Assembly: GCA_037178675.1 (NCBI GenBank)
Contig: JAYMGJ010000413.1
Span: 1-28,510 of the forward strand
Direction: 5' to 3'
DNA length: 28,510 bases
Source: Scleroderma bovista
Lineage: Eukaryota > Basidiomycota > Agaricomycetes > Boletales > Sclerodermataceae
Shown here piece after piece: positions 1 through 8,223 of this stretch. Position 1 is the first letter of the stretch; each line of letters opens with the position of its first letter. Made by a program: the position numbers and the translations under genes. The notes below the pieces were generated by a model. That model worked only from the letters and a program-made list of their open reading frames with translations, had not been told where the DNA came from and did no database searches.

Positions 1-2616
1 GATGCAGAGCGATCGGCAGAAGGTAACCTACTAGGCAGCTCCCAGATGGGATATGTGATGGAGGAGGCAATCGAGCACAAACTAACCAAGTACTGCCTGA
101 CCGAAGGCGGCCAAGACAATAATGGTCGATTCTCATGCAAGCGATCCGAGGGGGACATATATCTGATTTGGGATTTTTCCACGCGAATAACTATGTACAT
201 TTCACATGAACAGCTGAAGTCCGGGGACTTCAACATTGTGGAGTGGTATATGGAATGTCTGGAAGGTCTGGACAGAATAGAATTGAGCTATATGGATCTC
301 CCGCAGGATGAGACCACTCACCTGGATGTTGAATGCAACAAGACCACTCCGTCTGGTAGCAGCTACTCAGCCTTGGAACGAAATGTGGCAGTTACAAAGG
401 ACATCACGAGGACGATCCCCAAACCTGTAGTTGTGGTTGTCCATGCCAATGAGCAGCTGGCACGCGCACTGGTCGACACGGGATCGTTGGCCGACTTTAT
501 GTCATTAAACCTGGCAGAACAGTTAAAAGTAAAAAGAATTTGGCTAGAAAAGCCATTACCTATACAACTTGCTGTGCAAGGGTCCCGCTCGAAGGTGAAT
601 TTTGGAGTGTCCATCCGCTTCCAATACCAGGGTGCAGACTACCAACGGTATTTTGACATGATCAATCTCCAAAATTACGATATTATCCTGGGAACCCCGT
701 TCCTATACCAACATCAGGCATTGGTAGGACTCAACACCACAAGACTAGTACTTGGAAGTAAGGAACCTAAAGAAATGAAGGGTCCGCAAGTGTCAGTGCT
801 TGAATCCCGTGCCACTGAGGTATATGAAGAGAACTTAGAGAAGGTTCGGAAGTACTTACAAGAATTAGCGCGACCATTGTGTTCACAAGTCGGCGCAACA
901 GCACTGCCACCATTCCATGCGATAAATCATTCGATTCCATTGATTGATGAGTCAAAGATATACCCATGGCGACCATCTAGGTGTCCAGAAGCTATGAGAG
1001 AACTCTGGATTGAAAAGAAAAATGCATACCTTAAAACTGGACGGTGGGAAATGACTGCCACCCGAAACACCTGCCCTATGCTCCTTATACCAAAGGCAGG
1101 GTCGCCTCCGAGACTCCGAGTTGTGGTCGACCTGCGGGAACGAAACAAGAATACCCGGAAATTATCCTCGCCAATGCCGGACATGGAAGGAATATTGAGA
1201 CAAGTGGCGCGAAAGCCTTACCGATCAACCATTGACGGACAAGACGCCTATGAACAGATAAGAGTGATACCGGAACATGTGTCCTGGACCGCGGTAACCA
1301 CGCCTGACGGAAATATGGTCAGCCTGGTGGTACAGCAGGGCGACTGCAATGCACCCGCTACATACCAAGCACTAATGAACCATACCTTCGGGGAATATAT
1401 TGGCATCTTCATGGATGTGTACCTGGACGACATCATAATATATTCAGACACCCTGGAGGAACACGTGACGCACGTTAAAATCATTCTGGAAATCCTCGCG
1501 CGGGAGAAACTATACCTGAGTGAAAAGAAGCTCCGGTTCCTTTGCACAGAGGTAAAGATCCTAGGACGGATCGTGGCTGACGACGGTATCCGCATGGACC
1601 CCAAAAAGGTTGATAGTATTTTGAAATGGAAGGTACCGACGAACAGAACTCTCTGTAGGGGATTCATTGGATCAGTTGGATACCTCGCAGACGATATATA
1701 TAAGGTACGTGTACCTTTGGGGGTCCTATCTGAAGCGAGCTCGGAAACTCGACCGTTCCGCTGGAGCTACACGGAACAACGAGCATTCGATACAATAAAA
1801 CAATATGTTGCCAGATGCGCACCACACTCTCATGTACCCCTTGACTACGGCACAGGTCATGATCCCATCTGGATTATGACTGATGCGTGTGGAAATGGAA
1901 TAGGTGGGGTAGTCGCCCAGGGAAGTGAATGGAAGAGTGCAAAGGTAGCCGCCTTCTATTCTGCAAAGATGTCCTCAGCACAACGAAACTACCCTGTGCA
2001 TGAGCAGGAAATGTTAGCTGGTGTAGAAACAATGCTGAGGCACCGGGACATCTTACAGGGAACACACTTCACTTGGGTGACCAACCATAAAAGTCTAATT
2101 CATATATTGGACCAGAAGGGACTGTCCGGTCGTCAGGCGCGATGGTTGGAGAAATTGTCAGAGTTCAACTTCACTGTTAAGTATGTCACCGGGGAAGAGA
2201 ACATATTGCCGGATGTGCTATCACGTCTGTATGAGTACGATGAACCTGGAACGATACGTGCCCCCACAGAATACTCACAATACGACGCTGATGTTGAGAC
2301 AAATGCCGTGAGCGAACGGTCCGTGCTAAGTGCCCCACTCTTTGTAGGAATGGAAGCTCTTGCTATGTCTCCGAGGCGGAGTTCCCGTATACAACGACAG
2401 ACAAGCGAGGGGACGCCCCCTCCAGGACAACCCATACCTCCTAAACCGACACCAATACCTGCTGACCCAGAAAAGAGGATCAAATCGTTGGAACCACCCC
2501 AACCGCGTTCAACACGGAAGGGACCCCCCCCCACCGGCCGAAACAGGGTGACCAGAAACCGGCGCCGAATTCGCAGCGCAAATGAGGGATCATTTCGTTT
2601 TACTGGGCCCAGGTGA
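1..2616 (+). pseudogene. Ty3/gypsy pol, 5' part: aspartic protease, reverse transcriptase, RNase H
   Basis: The frame is open from base 1, so the methionine at 46 is internal and the true start is outside the window. Numbered from that methionine, the protease active site DTG is at 144-146 and the reverse transcriptase box YLDD at 459-462, inside a standard palm (VVDLRERN upstream). RNase H follows with a DACGNGIGG strand and the HEQEML helix. The usual RNase H TDH motif reads TNH here (Asn680, codon 2083-2085), so a catalytic Asp is missing. After the LSR motif ending RNase H comes a proline-rich linker. At the C9 run (2524-2532) the coding frame moves to frame 2. The frame-1 residues after it, up to the stop at 2616, are probably not native. 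Enzymes of this kind copy element RNA into DNA in cytoplasmic particles. Confidence 0.93.
2524..2532 (+). other. C9 homopolymer at the frame 1 to frame 2 switch of pol
   Basis: A run of nine C residues sits where the coding signal changes frame. Upstream the protein reads in frame 1. Just downstream frame 2 carries the conserved lead-in to integrase (DHFVLLGPGERK, from about 2588). Slippage in the run is the simplest explanation, either as a real indel or as an assembly error. Confidence 0.7.
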
Positions 2617-4402
2617 ACGAAAGAAGAGGGGAGTGGGTACAGGTACCCAATGCAACAGTAACTCGCCACGCGAGGAAACCGAACGTTCGACACCACGCTT
2701 ACCAGTGACATACCCACATGAAGAAGGACTGCTATCACAGATAAAGGGTCAATACCACAATGATCCATTCTATAAGAAGATTCTAGACTCACCACGCGAG
2801 TTCAAGAACTTCGAAGTATCAGAGGATGGCCACATCCGCCTGAAACTTGTGGACTGAAAGGTACTATGCATACCGAATCTCCGAGAAGGAGAACACCGCC
2901 TGCAAGAAACTATTATTGACCAGGCACATTCGCTATTAGCACACTTAGGTCCCAGAAAGACTCTGACCTACCTAAAAGAATATGTCTGGTGGGAATCAAT
3001 GACTTCTGATGTTCAAGCATTCTGCAATTCTTGCATGACATGCCAGAAAAGCAAGCCACCGACACAGAAACCATACGGACTGCTGAACCCCCTGTCTGTA
3101 CCATCCAAACCTTGGGAAGCAATAGGCGTGGACTTCGTGGGACCACTGCCCGAATCCAAGGACAGAAATGGTTGTTACGATTCAATTACCGTAATCATTG
3201 ACCTACTCACGGCCATGGTGCATTTAGTACCCAGCCGAACGGACTACACTGCAAAAAACATTGCCGAATTGATGTACCACGAAGTATACCGATTACATGG
3301 CCTACCCAGGGCGATCATCAGTGATCAAGACGTCTTATTCACTAGCCTATTCTGGACGCACCTGAATAAATTGATTGGCATCCGCCAGAAGATGTCCAGT
3401 GTGTACCACCCTGAAACAGATGGATCAACCGAAAGGGCCAACCGAACCGTCGGACAGATGCTCCGAGCATGCATAGGACCCACTCAAAGGGATTGGGTGA
3501 CCAAACTACCTGCAATTGAGTTCGCGATCAACATAGCTTGATCGGAATCAACTGGTTACGCACCTTTCTTCCTAAACACCGGACGAATGCCGAGAGCAAT
3601 GATATGGGACAACCCTGGAAAGGATGAATACCCGAACGTCAGAACCTACGCTTGGAAAATGAAGCTAGCATTAATGGCGGCACATGACGCTCTACTAGCG
3701 ACACGAGTCAAGCAGACAGTACAGGCAAATAAGAGGCAGAGAATGTGCCCGCTGGAGAACGGGGATCTGGTGTATATCTCGACTAAGAACATCAGCTTCC
3801 CCAAGGGAACATTGAGAAAACTCGTACCCAAGTTCATTGGACCATACCGAATAATCAAAGATTTCGGGAACAACTTGTATCGGATAGATTTGCTGGATAA
3901 CCTAAAACAACGTGGGGTGCATAACGTCTTCCACTTGTCACTATTAAGGGTCCACATACCTAATGATGACAGATTGTTCTCCGGGAGGAGGGAAGATCAA
4001 CTAGAGGACCTTGGGGGAATGAACCGAGAATGGGCCGTTGATAGAATTCTAGGGCATCGAGGCAGCCATTCGGATGCCGAGTTCGAGATCCAATGGATGG
4101 CAGGTGATAAATCTTGGCTGCCATACCATGAGCTGTCACATCTAAGAGCGCTAACCGATTATTTCGAGGCCATAGGTGTGACAGGAATTGAAAACTTACG
4201 ATGGACGGGCAACAAAGATTCATTGGATGATGATCTTCAGGTGTCAGCTGGACACTTGACACTTCACGCTTTTGGTGCCCATTTAAGCCGCCCATCTCGT
4301 CAACGAAATCCGCCAACCCCTCGTCACTCTCGAACTCACCGCTCCCACTCGCCTTCTCCACCTCGATTCCACTCCACACTCTCGCCGACCGCCCCTGCGT
4401 GA
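2533..4402 (+). pseudogene. Ty3/gypsy pol, 3' part: integrase with C-terminal chromodomain, three in-frame TGA
   Basis: Read in frame 2. The zinc-binding HHCC domain has H-x4-H (HSLLAH) and CNSC at about 2927-3040. The catalytic triad is Asp 3131-3133, Asp 3323-3325 and Glu 3431-3433; the last two are separated by exactly 35 residues, the D,D35E signature. The C-terminal barrel region follows at about 3760-3960, then a chromodomain-like segment at about 4028-4135 (EWAVDRIL to WLPYHEL), which in this clade targets integration to marked chromatin. TGA codons at 2549-2551, 2855-2857 and 3539-3541 interrupt the frame. In at least two of the three contexts the homologous residue is usually arginine, so CGA-to-TGA transitions would explain them. 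The last part to 4402 is Arg/Ser/Pro-rich and probably already out of frame. The gene is a remnant and should make no working integrase. Confidence 0.92.
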
Positions 4403-4844
4403 AGCACCGCACCCGCAACCTAAGAATAGGCAGCGTCGTCAGCGTGACCCGGTAGAACGGTATATCGACTGCATCAATTGTGGGAGAATCTACTTTGACC
4501 TGCAAGATTATATCAGTCACCAGCCATCGCAGCAGCCCCAGCAACGCACCACCACTAGTTTCCAAAACTCCTACCGGGCCAATAGACAGCCTGCCCCCTC
4601 ATCACCTCGCAGACCCATAGCGGCTAGGCACGATCGCCCCCGACCCAATCATAAGCGTCGTCACCAACCCCGTCCACACGCTGCTCACCCCATGGGTCCT
4701 GAACCCCGAAGAAATATTGAGCGGGTGGACTCGGACTTTTATCCCGTCCGCTGGAGTCTAGCAGAAGGAGATGAGAACCGGTGTCTGCTGGTGCATCGCG
4801 AACAAGTGCGCGCTTACTTCCGTTTCGACACCGCTCTTCGCTGA
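4287..4844 (+). pseudogene. C-terminal extension of the gypsy polyprotein, Cys-His finger-like, in a third frame
   Basis: Frame 3 is open from 4287 to the TGA at 4842-4844. It carries an Arg/Pro/Gln-rich protein with a C-x2-C-x12-H motif (cysteines at 4470-4472 and 4479-4481, histidine at 4518-4520), followed by a basic low-complexity region and a more ordered tail (WSLAEGDENRCLLV at about 4752-4793). Its position directly after the chromodomain and before the purine tract suggests it is the true end of the polyprotein, separated by a frameshift somewhere between about 4340 and 4386. The start of this frame is not an initiator. The function is unknown; a nucleic-acid-binding tail is possible. 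Reading these bases on the minus strand gives a long open frame that I regard as a shadow. Confidence 0.6.
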
Positions 4845-5035
4845 GGGAAGGATTGCCCTCCCTACCTCCCCTGTGGATACACCCAGTTCAGCGACGCCTA
4901 CACGCACGAGGCTACTACTTCATCCCGTTGTGCGCCTAAGTGAGGGAAGAGGTCAGAACAACCAACAACCAACACCAAATGACAGCAAAATGTGAGTGGT
5001 GGTCTTCCTTTGCGTTTCTGGTATTTAATCTCCTC
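4845..5035. other. Non-coding 3' part of the gypsy element
   Basis: About 190 bp lie between the last stop of the element and the polypurine tract. A CAACCAACAACCAAC repeat is present (about 4959-4973). The small plus-strand frames here (for example 4771-4995) have no recognisable product. Confidence 0.5.
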
Positions 5036-5042
5036 AGGGGGA
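5036..5042 (+). promoter_or_regulatory. Polypurine tract of the gypsy element
   Basis: AGGGGGA is followed directly by TGTGCTGC. A purine run immediately before a TG dinucleotide is the usual plus-strand primer and LTR start in Ty3 elements. A second, similar run (AGGGGGG) lies at about 5195-5201, so the choice is not certain. Confidence 0.55.
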
Positions 5043-5488
5043 TGTGCTGCACGCCTTCAGGCAGGATGCAGGAGGGAAGGGAAGGGCTTCTGATGGGGAT
5101 GGAATGCGACTTGGGATGGTATTGACTCCTCTTCAGCCTACCACAGTGGTTAGGAAGAGTCCTGGGATTGAGCAGCGACGATAGATTGGCAACAGGGGGG
5201 TAATAGCAGTGATGGAGTAACAGGGAAGCAAGGGGACAGTTCCTGCTTCAAGAATGTGATGGACAGTGATGAGATAGAGTGGACAGAGATGCTAGACTGC
5301 GCTTGAGCCTAGAGAAATGATCAGATACAAGATATATCTGATAAACAGCAATATAGGAGCTTTAGGCCAGCACTGAGTGACCTACAAGTCCAAAGACAGA
5401 GATAGAGCTTATAGACAGTGAGGGAGAGTGAATGTGGTCACTTTATTGAGGGGGAAGCAGACACTTCCTTGCAGCCTTTGGCTGCTGG

Positions 5489-5496
5489 TTTATATA
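5489..5496 (-). promoter_or_regulatory. TATA box (TATATAAA) of the minus-strand LTR-like promoter
   Basis: TATATAAA on the minus strand is followed about 45 bp downstream by AATAAAG (5441-5447). TATA then polyadenylation signal at this spacing is the usual LTR arrangement. The plus strand also reads TTTATATA, so direction rests on the AATAAA and the upstream sites. Confidence 0.5.
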
Positions 5497-5537
5497 CAGG
5501 AGGGGCTGTGGCCCTGTGAGCACAAATGACTAAGTGC

Positions 5538-5578
5538 TTGGTAAGAGATTGGTAAGAAATTGGTAAGCAATTGATAAG
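5538..5578. repeat. Four TTGRTAAG units at exact 11-bp spacing
   Basis: TTGGTAAG occurs at 5538, 5549 and 5560, and TTGATAAG at 5571, each 11 bp apart. A second cluster has TTGATAAG at 5804 and TTGGTAAG at 5841 and 5852, the last two again 11 bp apart. One-turn phasing would put all copies on one face of the helix, as expected for an array of protein-binding sites. Confidence 0.8.
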
Positions 5579-5592
5579 CAGTGTAATCAGGC

Positions 5593-5946
5593 TGAGTCAT
5601 CAATGGGGAGAGCCTGAACAAGCTGCTGAGCCAAGGGAAAGAGAAAAAACATAGGTAAAAAGGGGTGTATAACCAAGAATATGGAAAAATCATTGCATGG
5701 GGCCCAAAAGAGAGGGGGGGAAAGCATGGGATGAGTAGATCAAAGCTAAATGAGCATATGTGATGACATAATGCATATGAATCATAGGGGCATGAGTCAT
5801 GAATTGATAAGCAGCATGATAAGCATGATTTGAAGGATGATTGGTAAGTGATTGGTAAGGGGAGTAATGGGGATTAGTAATGCCAAGAGGGGATGAATAA
5901 TGCGCAGCAGAGTGAGTCAGAGTGAGCCAGAGTGACGTGTGACTCA
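5593..5946. promoter_or_regulatory. Cluster of four AP-1/GCN4-type heptamers
   Basis: TGAGTCA at 5593-5599, 5793-5799 and 5913-5919, and TGACTCA at 5940-5946. These are perfect matches to the palindromic site bound by fungal Gcn4/AP-1 type bZIP factors. A TGACGT half site lies at 5933-5938. All are on the upstream side of the minus-strand TATA box. Confidence 0.65.
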
Positions 5947-6256
5947 GAAAGAAGGGAAGCACAACCTATGATTTATTGAACTTTAGATCTGGAGATGAGC
6001 TTCTGAAGCAGTGCCACTGATGGGAGTGGCTGGGGGATAATAAAAGAATTGATCCGACCAGAAGAGCAGTGTCAGGGGGCCTGGAATGACAAGTAGAGTC
6101 ACAGCTGGTCACAGAGTGTCACAAATCCCTTGGATTGAGCTTCTGTAGAGCAAAAACGCGAAATTTGGTGCTCCCGAAGTGCAGTCTTCCCTTGAGCAGT
6201 AAGGGGAAGGTTCTGTACTCTATTAGGGCTCCTAAGAAGGGTTCTAGAGCACTGTT

Positions 6257-6754
6257 TCATTCGTGTTTGTTGCGGGATAGCAGGGAAGAGAATCGCAAGT
6301 AGCGGATTCGACGTGTCCAGGGAAGCGAGATGAATGATAGAGGGAGATGGATGTGACAGGACTCTGGGATGAAAGGACCATATGCAGAGGACTCAGGAGA
6401 CACAGAGACGACCAGGTATGAATTTTCAAGTCTAACGATAGACTTGAGACGACCAAAGTATGTGCGCGACGCAGGACTGAGGAGGAGAACACGCTGACCG
6501 AGAACAAGAGGTACTGGGGGAGCAGGCTGGGAAGATATGTACCAGACAGTACACAGGAGCTCAGGGAGAGGCTGTCCCAAGAGCAGGACATAGTTGAGGT
6601 CTGCTGCAATAGCGGAGAAACGTTCCAGAGAAAATGTGGACTCCATAGTGAGTGATGAAGCAGGTGTCTGGATTGTGGGTGGAATATCTCCATGGGAAAT
6701 GAACGGATTTACATCGGAACTTGACAGGCAGATAGACCATGGTCTAGGCTCCAT
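6257..6754 (-). CDS. Orphan 165-codon ORF, unknown protein next to LTR-like sequence
   Basis: A single uninterrupted reading frame starts at an ATG in a fair context (ATCATGG) at 6754 and ends at 6257. The protein is about 18 kDa, mostly uncharged, with a central segment that looks like folded beta structure (SPASRTYFGRLKSIVRLEN, about residues 90-108) and a short basic end. No domain is recognised. It ends just before the LTR-like sequence read on the same strand, so it could be the 3' coding end of a minus-strand retroelement, or a host gene captured in the repeat block. The overlapping 149-codon frame (6244-6693) is Ser/Leu-rich and looks like a shadow. I cannot tell whether it is expressed. 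Confidence 0.4.
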   Translation of the reverse strand: MEPRPWSICLSSSDVNPFISHGDIPPTIQTPASSLTMESTFSLERFSAIAADLNYVLLLGQPLPELLCTVWYISSQPAPPVPLVLGQRVLLLSPASRTYFGRLKSIVRLENSYLVVSVSPESSAYGPFIPESCHIHLPLSFISLPWTRRIRYLRFSSLLSRNKHE

Positions 6755-6883
6755 GATGGTATAGTCACATGATTGATAGCTTCAAAAATGGCGGAGCTAT
6801 TCAAAATATCGGAATGCCAGCACTGGGCGCCTAAATTTGACATTTGGGCGCTAAAAATGATTCTTCCTTTTCTCCTTCATTTC

Positions 6884-7115
6884 TCCTTCGTTTCTTCTGC
6901 TTCTTTGGTTGTTCTGGTATGGGAGTTGGACTGCAGTAGGTTGCATTCCTCTCTCATACTGAAATGATCATTCATCCTTGGATTCTTCTGCTTCTTGGCG
7001 GTTCTTGTGCGAGGGATGACTGCCAGACGATGGCATTCATCTCTTGCTCCAGGATAGTCATTCTTGTGCGATAGATGGCTATGACAAGCTTGTATTCATT
7101 CTTCGCATAAGGATA
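6884..7115. repeat. Degenerate tandem repeat, about 91-bp unit
   Basis: The TTCTTCTGCTTCTT motif at 6891 recurs at 6982, and the following bases align over the whole unit (GGTTGCATTCCTCTCTC against GATGGCATTCATCTCTTG). A third partial copy (TTGTATTCATTCTTCGCATAAGGATAGTC, split over about 7087-7115) resembles the second half of the unit. The repeat is old and diverged. No gene is seen between 6755 and 7266. Confidence 0.5.
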
Positions 7116-7266
7116 GTCTTGACTTTGCGTGATATGGATAGCGAGGGCTGTCTGTATCCCTCAAGTCGGGACAATCTTTCAACAGATCTTAGGTGTGCAT
7201 TCTTCGCATTAGTTTCATCGGCTAACTTTCTCCATGTCCACAGTACCAAACACGTTTGGTGCGTGA

Positions 7267-7845
7267 CACCGTTTTACCACCTTTGAACCGGGTGAAGACG
7301 GGACGGGTCACATTGTCATTAATGGACGCACTCCTACGCCTGCTGAGGTGTTAGGTCCCAACGCTGATCTCCGAAGTCTAGAGGAGAGAGAGGGCGGATG
7401 AACCTTAAACGGCACTGAGGCTGAATCACTGCAGAGTATGCTTTGGGATCTCGCAGATAAAGCCAAACGTCAGCGAAAAAGGGCGCAGGAGGAATACTCA
7501 GCTCGGAGGGGAAAGAGAGGTGATTATAGCAACGATCAGGGATCGCTCACTGAGCGGATCGGTAACCCGTCAAGCAGGAACGGTCAGCCCAATCGCAAGT
7601 ATCGCGAGAGGAAGAGAGCATGCACCTCCGCCGCCAACGACGATCGTTTCTCCGAGGCCGTCACCCCTGCCAGATATGAGCCAGCTGCACCCGCTGGGCC
7701 GAATTACCCACTTGAGGACGAAGGGGACGGCATGTATAGGGAAGAGGGAGAGGAATACGAAGAAGAAGAGGTCCCTGCCAACCAAGAGATGGTGGAGGGA
7801 GACAAGCCAGTCGAGGACAAGGGCAAGGCCGTCGACCGCACGTAG
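7267..7845 (+). pseudogene. 3' coding remnant of a second LTR retrotransposon
   Basis: Frame 1 is open from 7267 apart from one TGA at 7399-7401, which again fits a CGA-to-TGA change. The first part (FEPGEDGTGHIVINGRTPTP) looks like a coherent protein fragment. The part after the stop (7438-7845) is a hydrophilic tail: Lys/Arg-rich (AKRQRKRAQEEYSARRGKRG), then strongly acidic with a run of Glu, ending in DKGKAVDRT. No catalytic domain is visible. Its place directly upstream of a polypurine tract and LTR identifies it as the 3' end of a retroelement polyprotein or of a non-autonomous derivative. The 5' part of the element is missing or unrecognisable. Confidence 0.6.
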
Positions 7846-7884
7846 AACACGATGCATGCCATGCGGAAAAGGCAGTGCCTGCCT

Positions 7885-7896
7885 TGAAGGGGGGAG
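7885..7896 (+). promoter_or_regulatory. Polypurine tract before the LTR at 7897
   Basis: GAAGGGGGGAG (7886-7896) is followed at once by the LTR start TGTGAGGATT. This shows that the LTR is a 3' LTR of a plus-strand element. Confidence 0.75.
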
Positions 7897-8210
7897 TGTG
7901 AGGATTCCATGTTTACTCAGCGGATACCCGGTTCTGGTTACTAATTCTGTTACTAAACGTTTACGTTGTTTGGACAAGCTCTAGTCGTTCATTACTACTT
8001 CTAGTCTCATTTCTGTCATCATTCTCGTACTCCTGTCGTACCACTCTCGTTACTTGTCCCCTGGACCGTAGGGTATAAAGTCGATACCACTTTCTCTCTG
8101 TAGTCCCAGTCTTTTCCTGAAATCCAGTTACCATTGCTAGGTGATTATTTCAGCCCGAAGAGATTCTAGTGTGACCACGTTTGAGATTAGCTACCTCTCT
8201 CATCGTCACA
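7897..8210 (+). mobile_element. Intact 3' LTR, 314 bp, TGTGA...TCACA
   Basis: The segment starts TGTGAGGATT and ends CATCGTCACA, giving perfect 5-bp inverted ends with the standard TG/CA. It is preceded by a polypurine tract and contains a TATA box (TATAAAG, 8074-8080) about 140 bp before the end, so U3, R and U5 are all present. The right flank begins GATCC. The matching 5' LTR and target duplication are not in view. It ends 13 bp before the readable start of the kinase-like pseudogene. Confidence 0.82.
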
Positions 8211-8223
8211 GATCCCCCCTTGA

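Larger units (their letters stand above)
1..5042 (+). mobile_element. Ty3/gypsy LTR retrotransposon, chromodomain type, decayed, 5' truncated by window edge
   Basis: The order protease, reverse transcriptase, RNase H, integrase, chromodomain on one strand defines a Ty3/gypsy (Metaviridae-type) element. The 5' LTR and gag lie left of the window. The coding part runs in three successive frames (1 to about 2530, 2530 to about 4385, and to 4844), and the middle frame has three in-frame TGA codons, so this copy cannot make a full polyprotein. A purine tract at 5036-5042 is the likely primer for plus-strand synthesis and would put the 3' LTR start at the TG at 5043. Where that LTR ends is unclear. 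TGTGCT at 5043 is matched by AGCACA at 5519-5524, but the sequence beyond also looks LTR-derived. The family is certain; the right boundary is not. Confidence 0.92.
5170..6243 (-). mobile_element. LTR-like non-coding sequence with minus-strand promoter signals
   Basis: No gene is seen in about 1.07 kb. Read on the minus strand it has the layout of an LTR. A U3-like region with four TGA(G/C)TCA sites and TTGGTAAG repeats (5946 down to 5538) precedes a TATATAAA box (5489-5496) and then an AATAAAG signal (5441-5447), placing R at about 5465-5425. Exact LTR ends could not be fixed: several TGTGAC or GTCACA strings near 6105-6125 could be one end, and no convincing partner or target duplication was found. 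It may be a solo LTR of another family or part of the 3' LTR of the neighbouring element. The open frames on the minus strand (5490-5693, 5690-5962) are repeat-derived. Confidence 0.5.

Noticed and set aside
2524..2616. Programmed frameshift in pol instead of decay
   Set aside because: Ty3-type programmed shifts occur between gag and pol, not between RNase H and integrase, and three further stops follow in the new frame.
3960..4565. Long minus-strand open frame opposite the integrase end
   Set aside because: It lies antisense to a clear chromodomain and finger-like coding region, and its composition is that of a complement of Arg/Pro-rich sequence.
5490..5962. Two adjoining minus-strand ORFs in the LTR-like region
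   Set aside because: Their sequence follows from the TTGGTAAG and TGAGTCA repeats, and the translations are Ser/His/Tyr-rich without domain character.
6244..6693. 149-codon minus-strand ORF overlapping the 165-codon ORF
   Set aside because: Ser/Leu/Pro-rich shadow in another frame; the 165-codon frame looks more like a folded protein.
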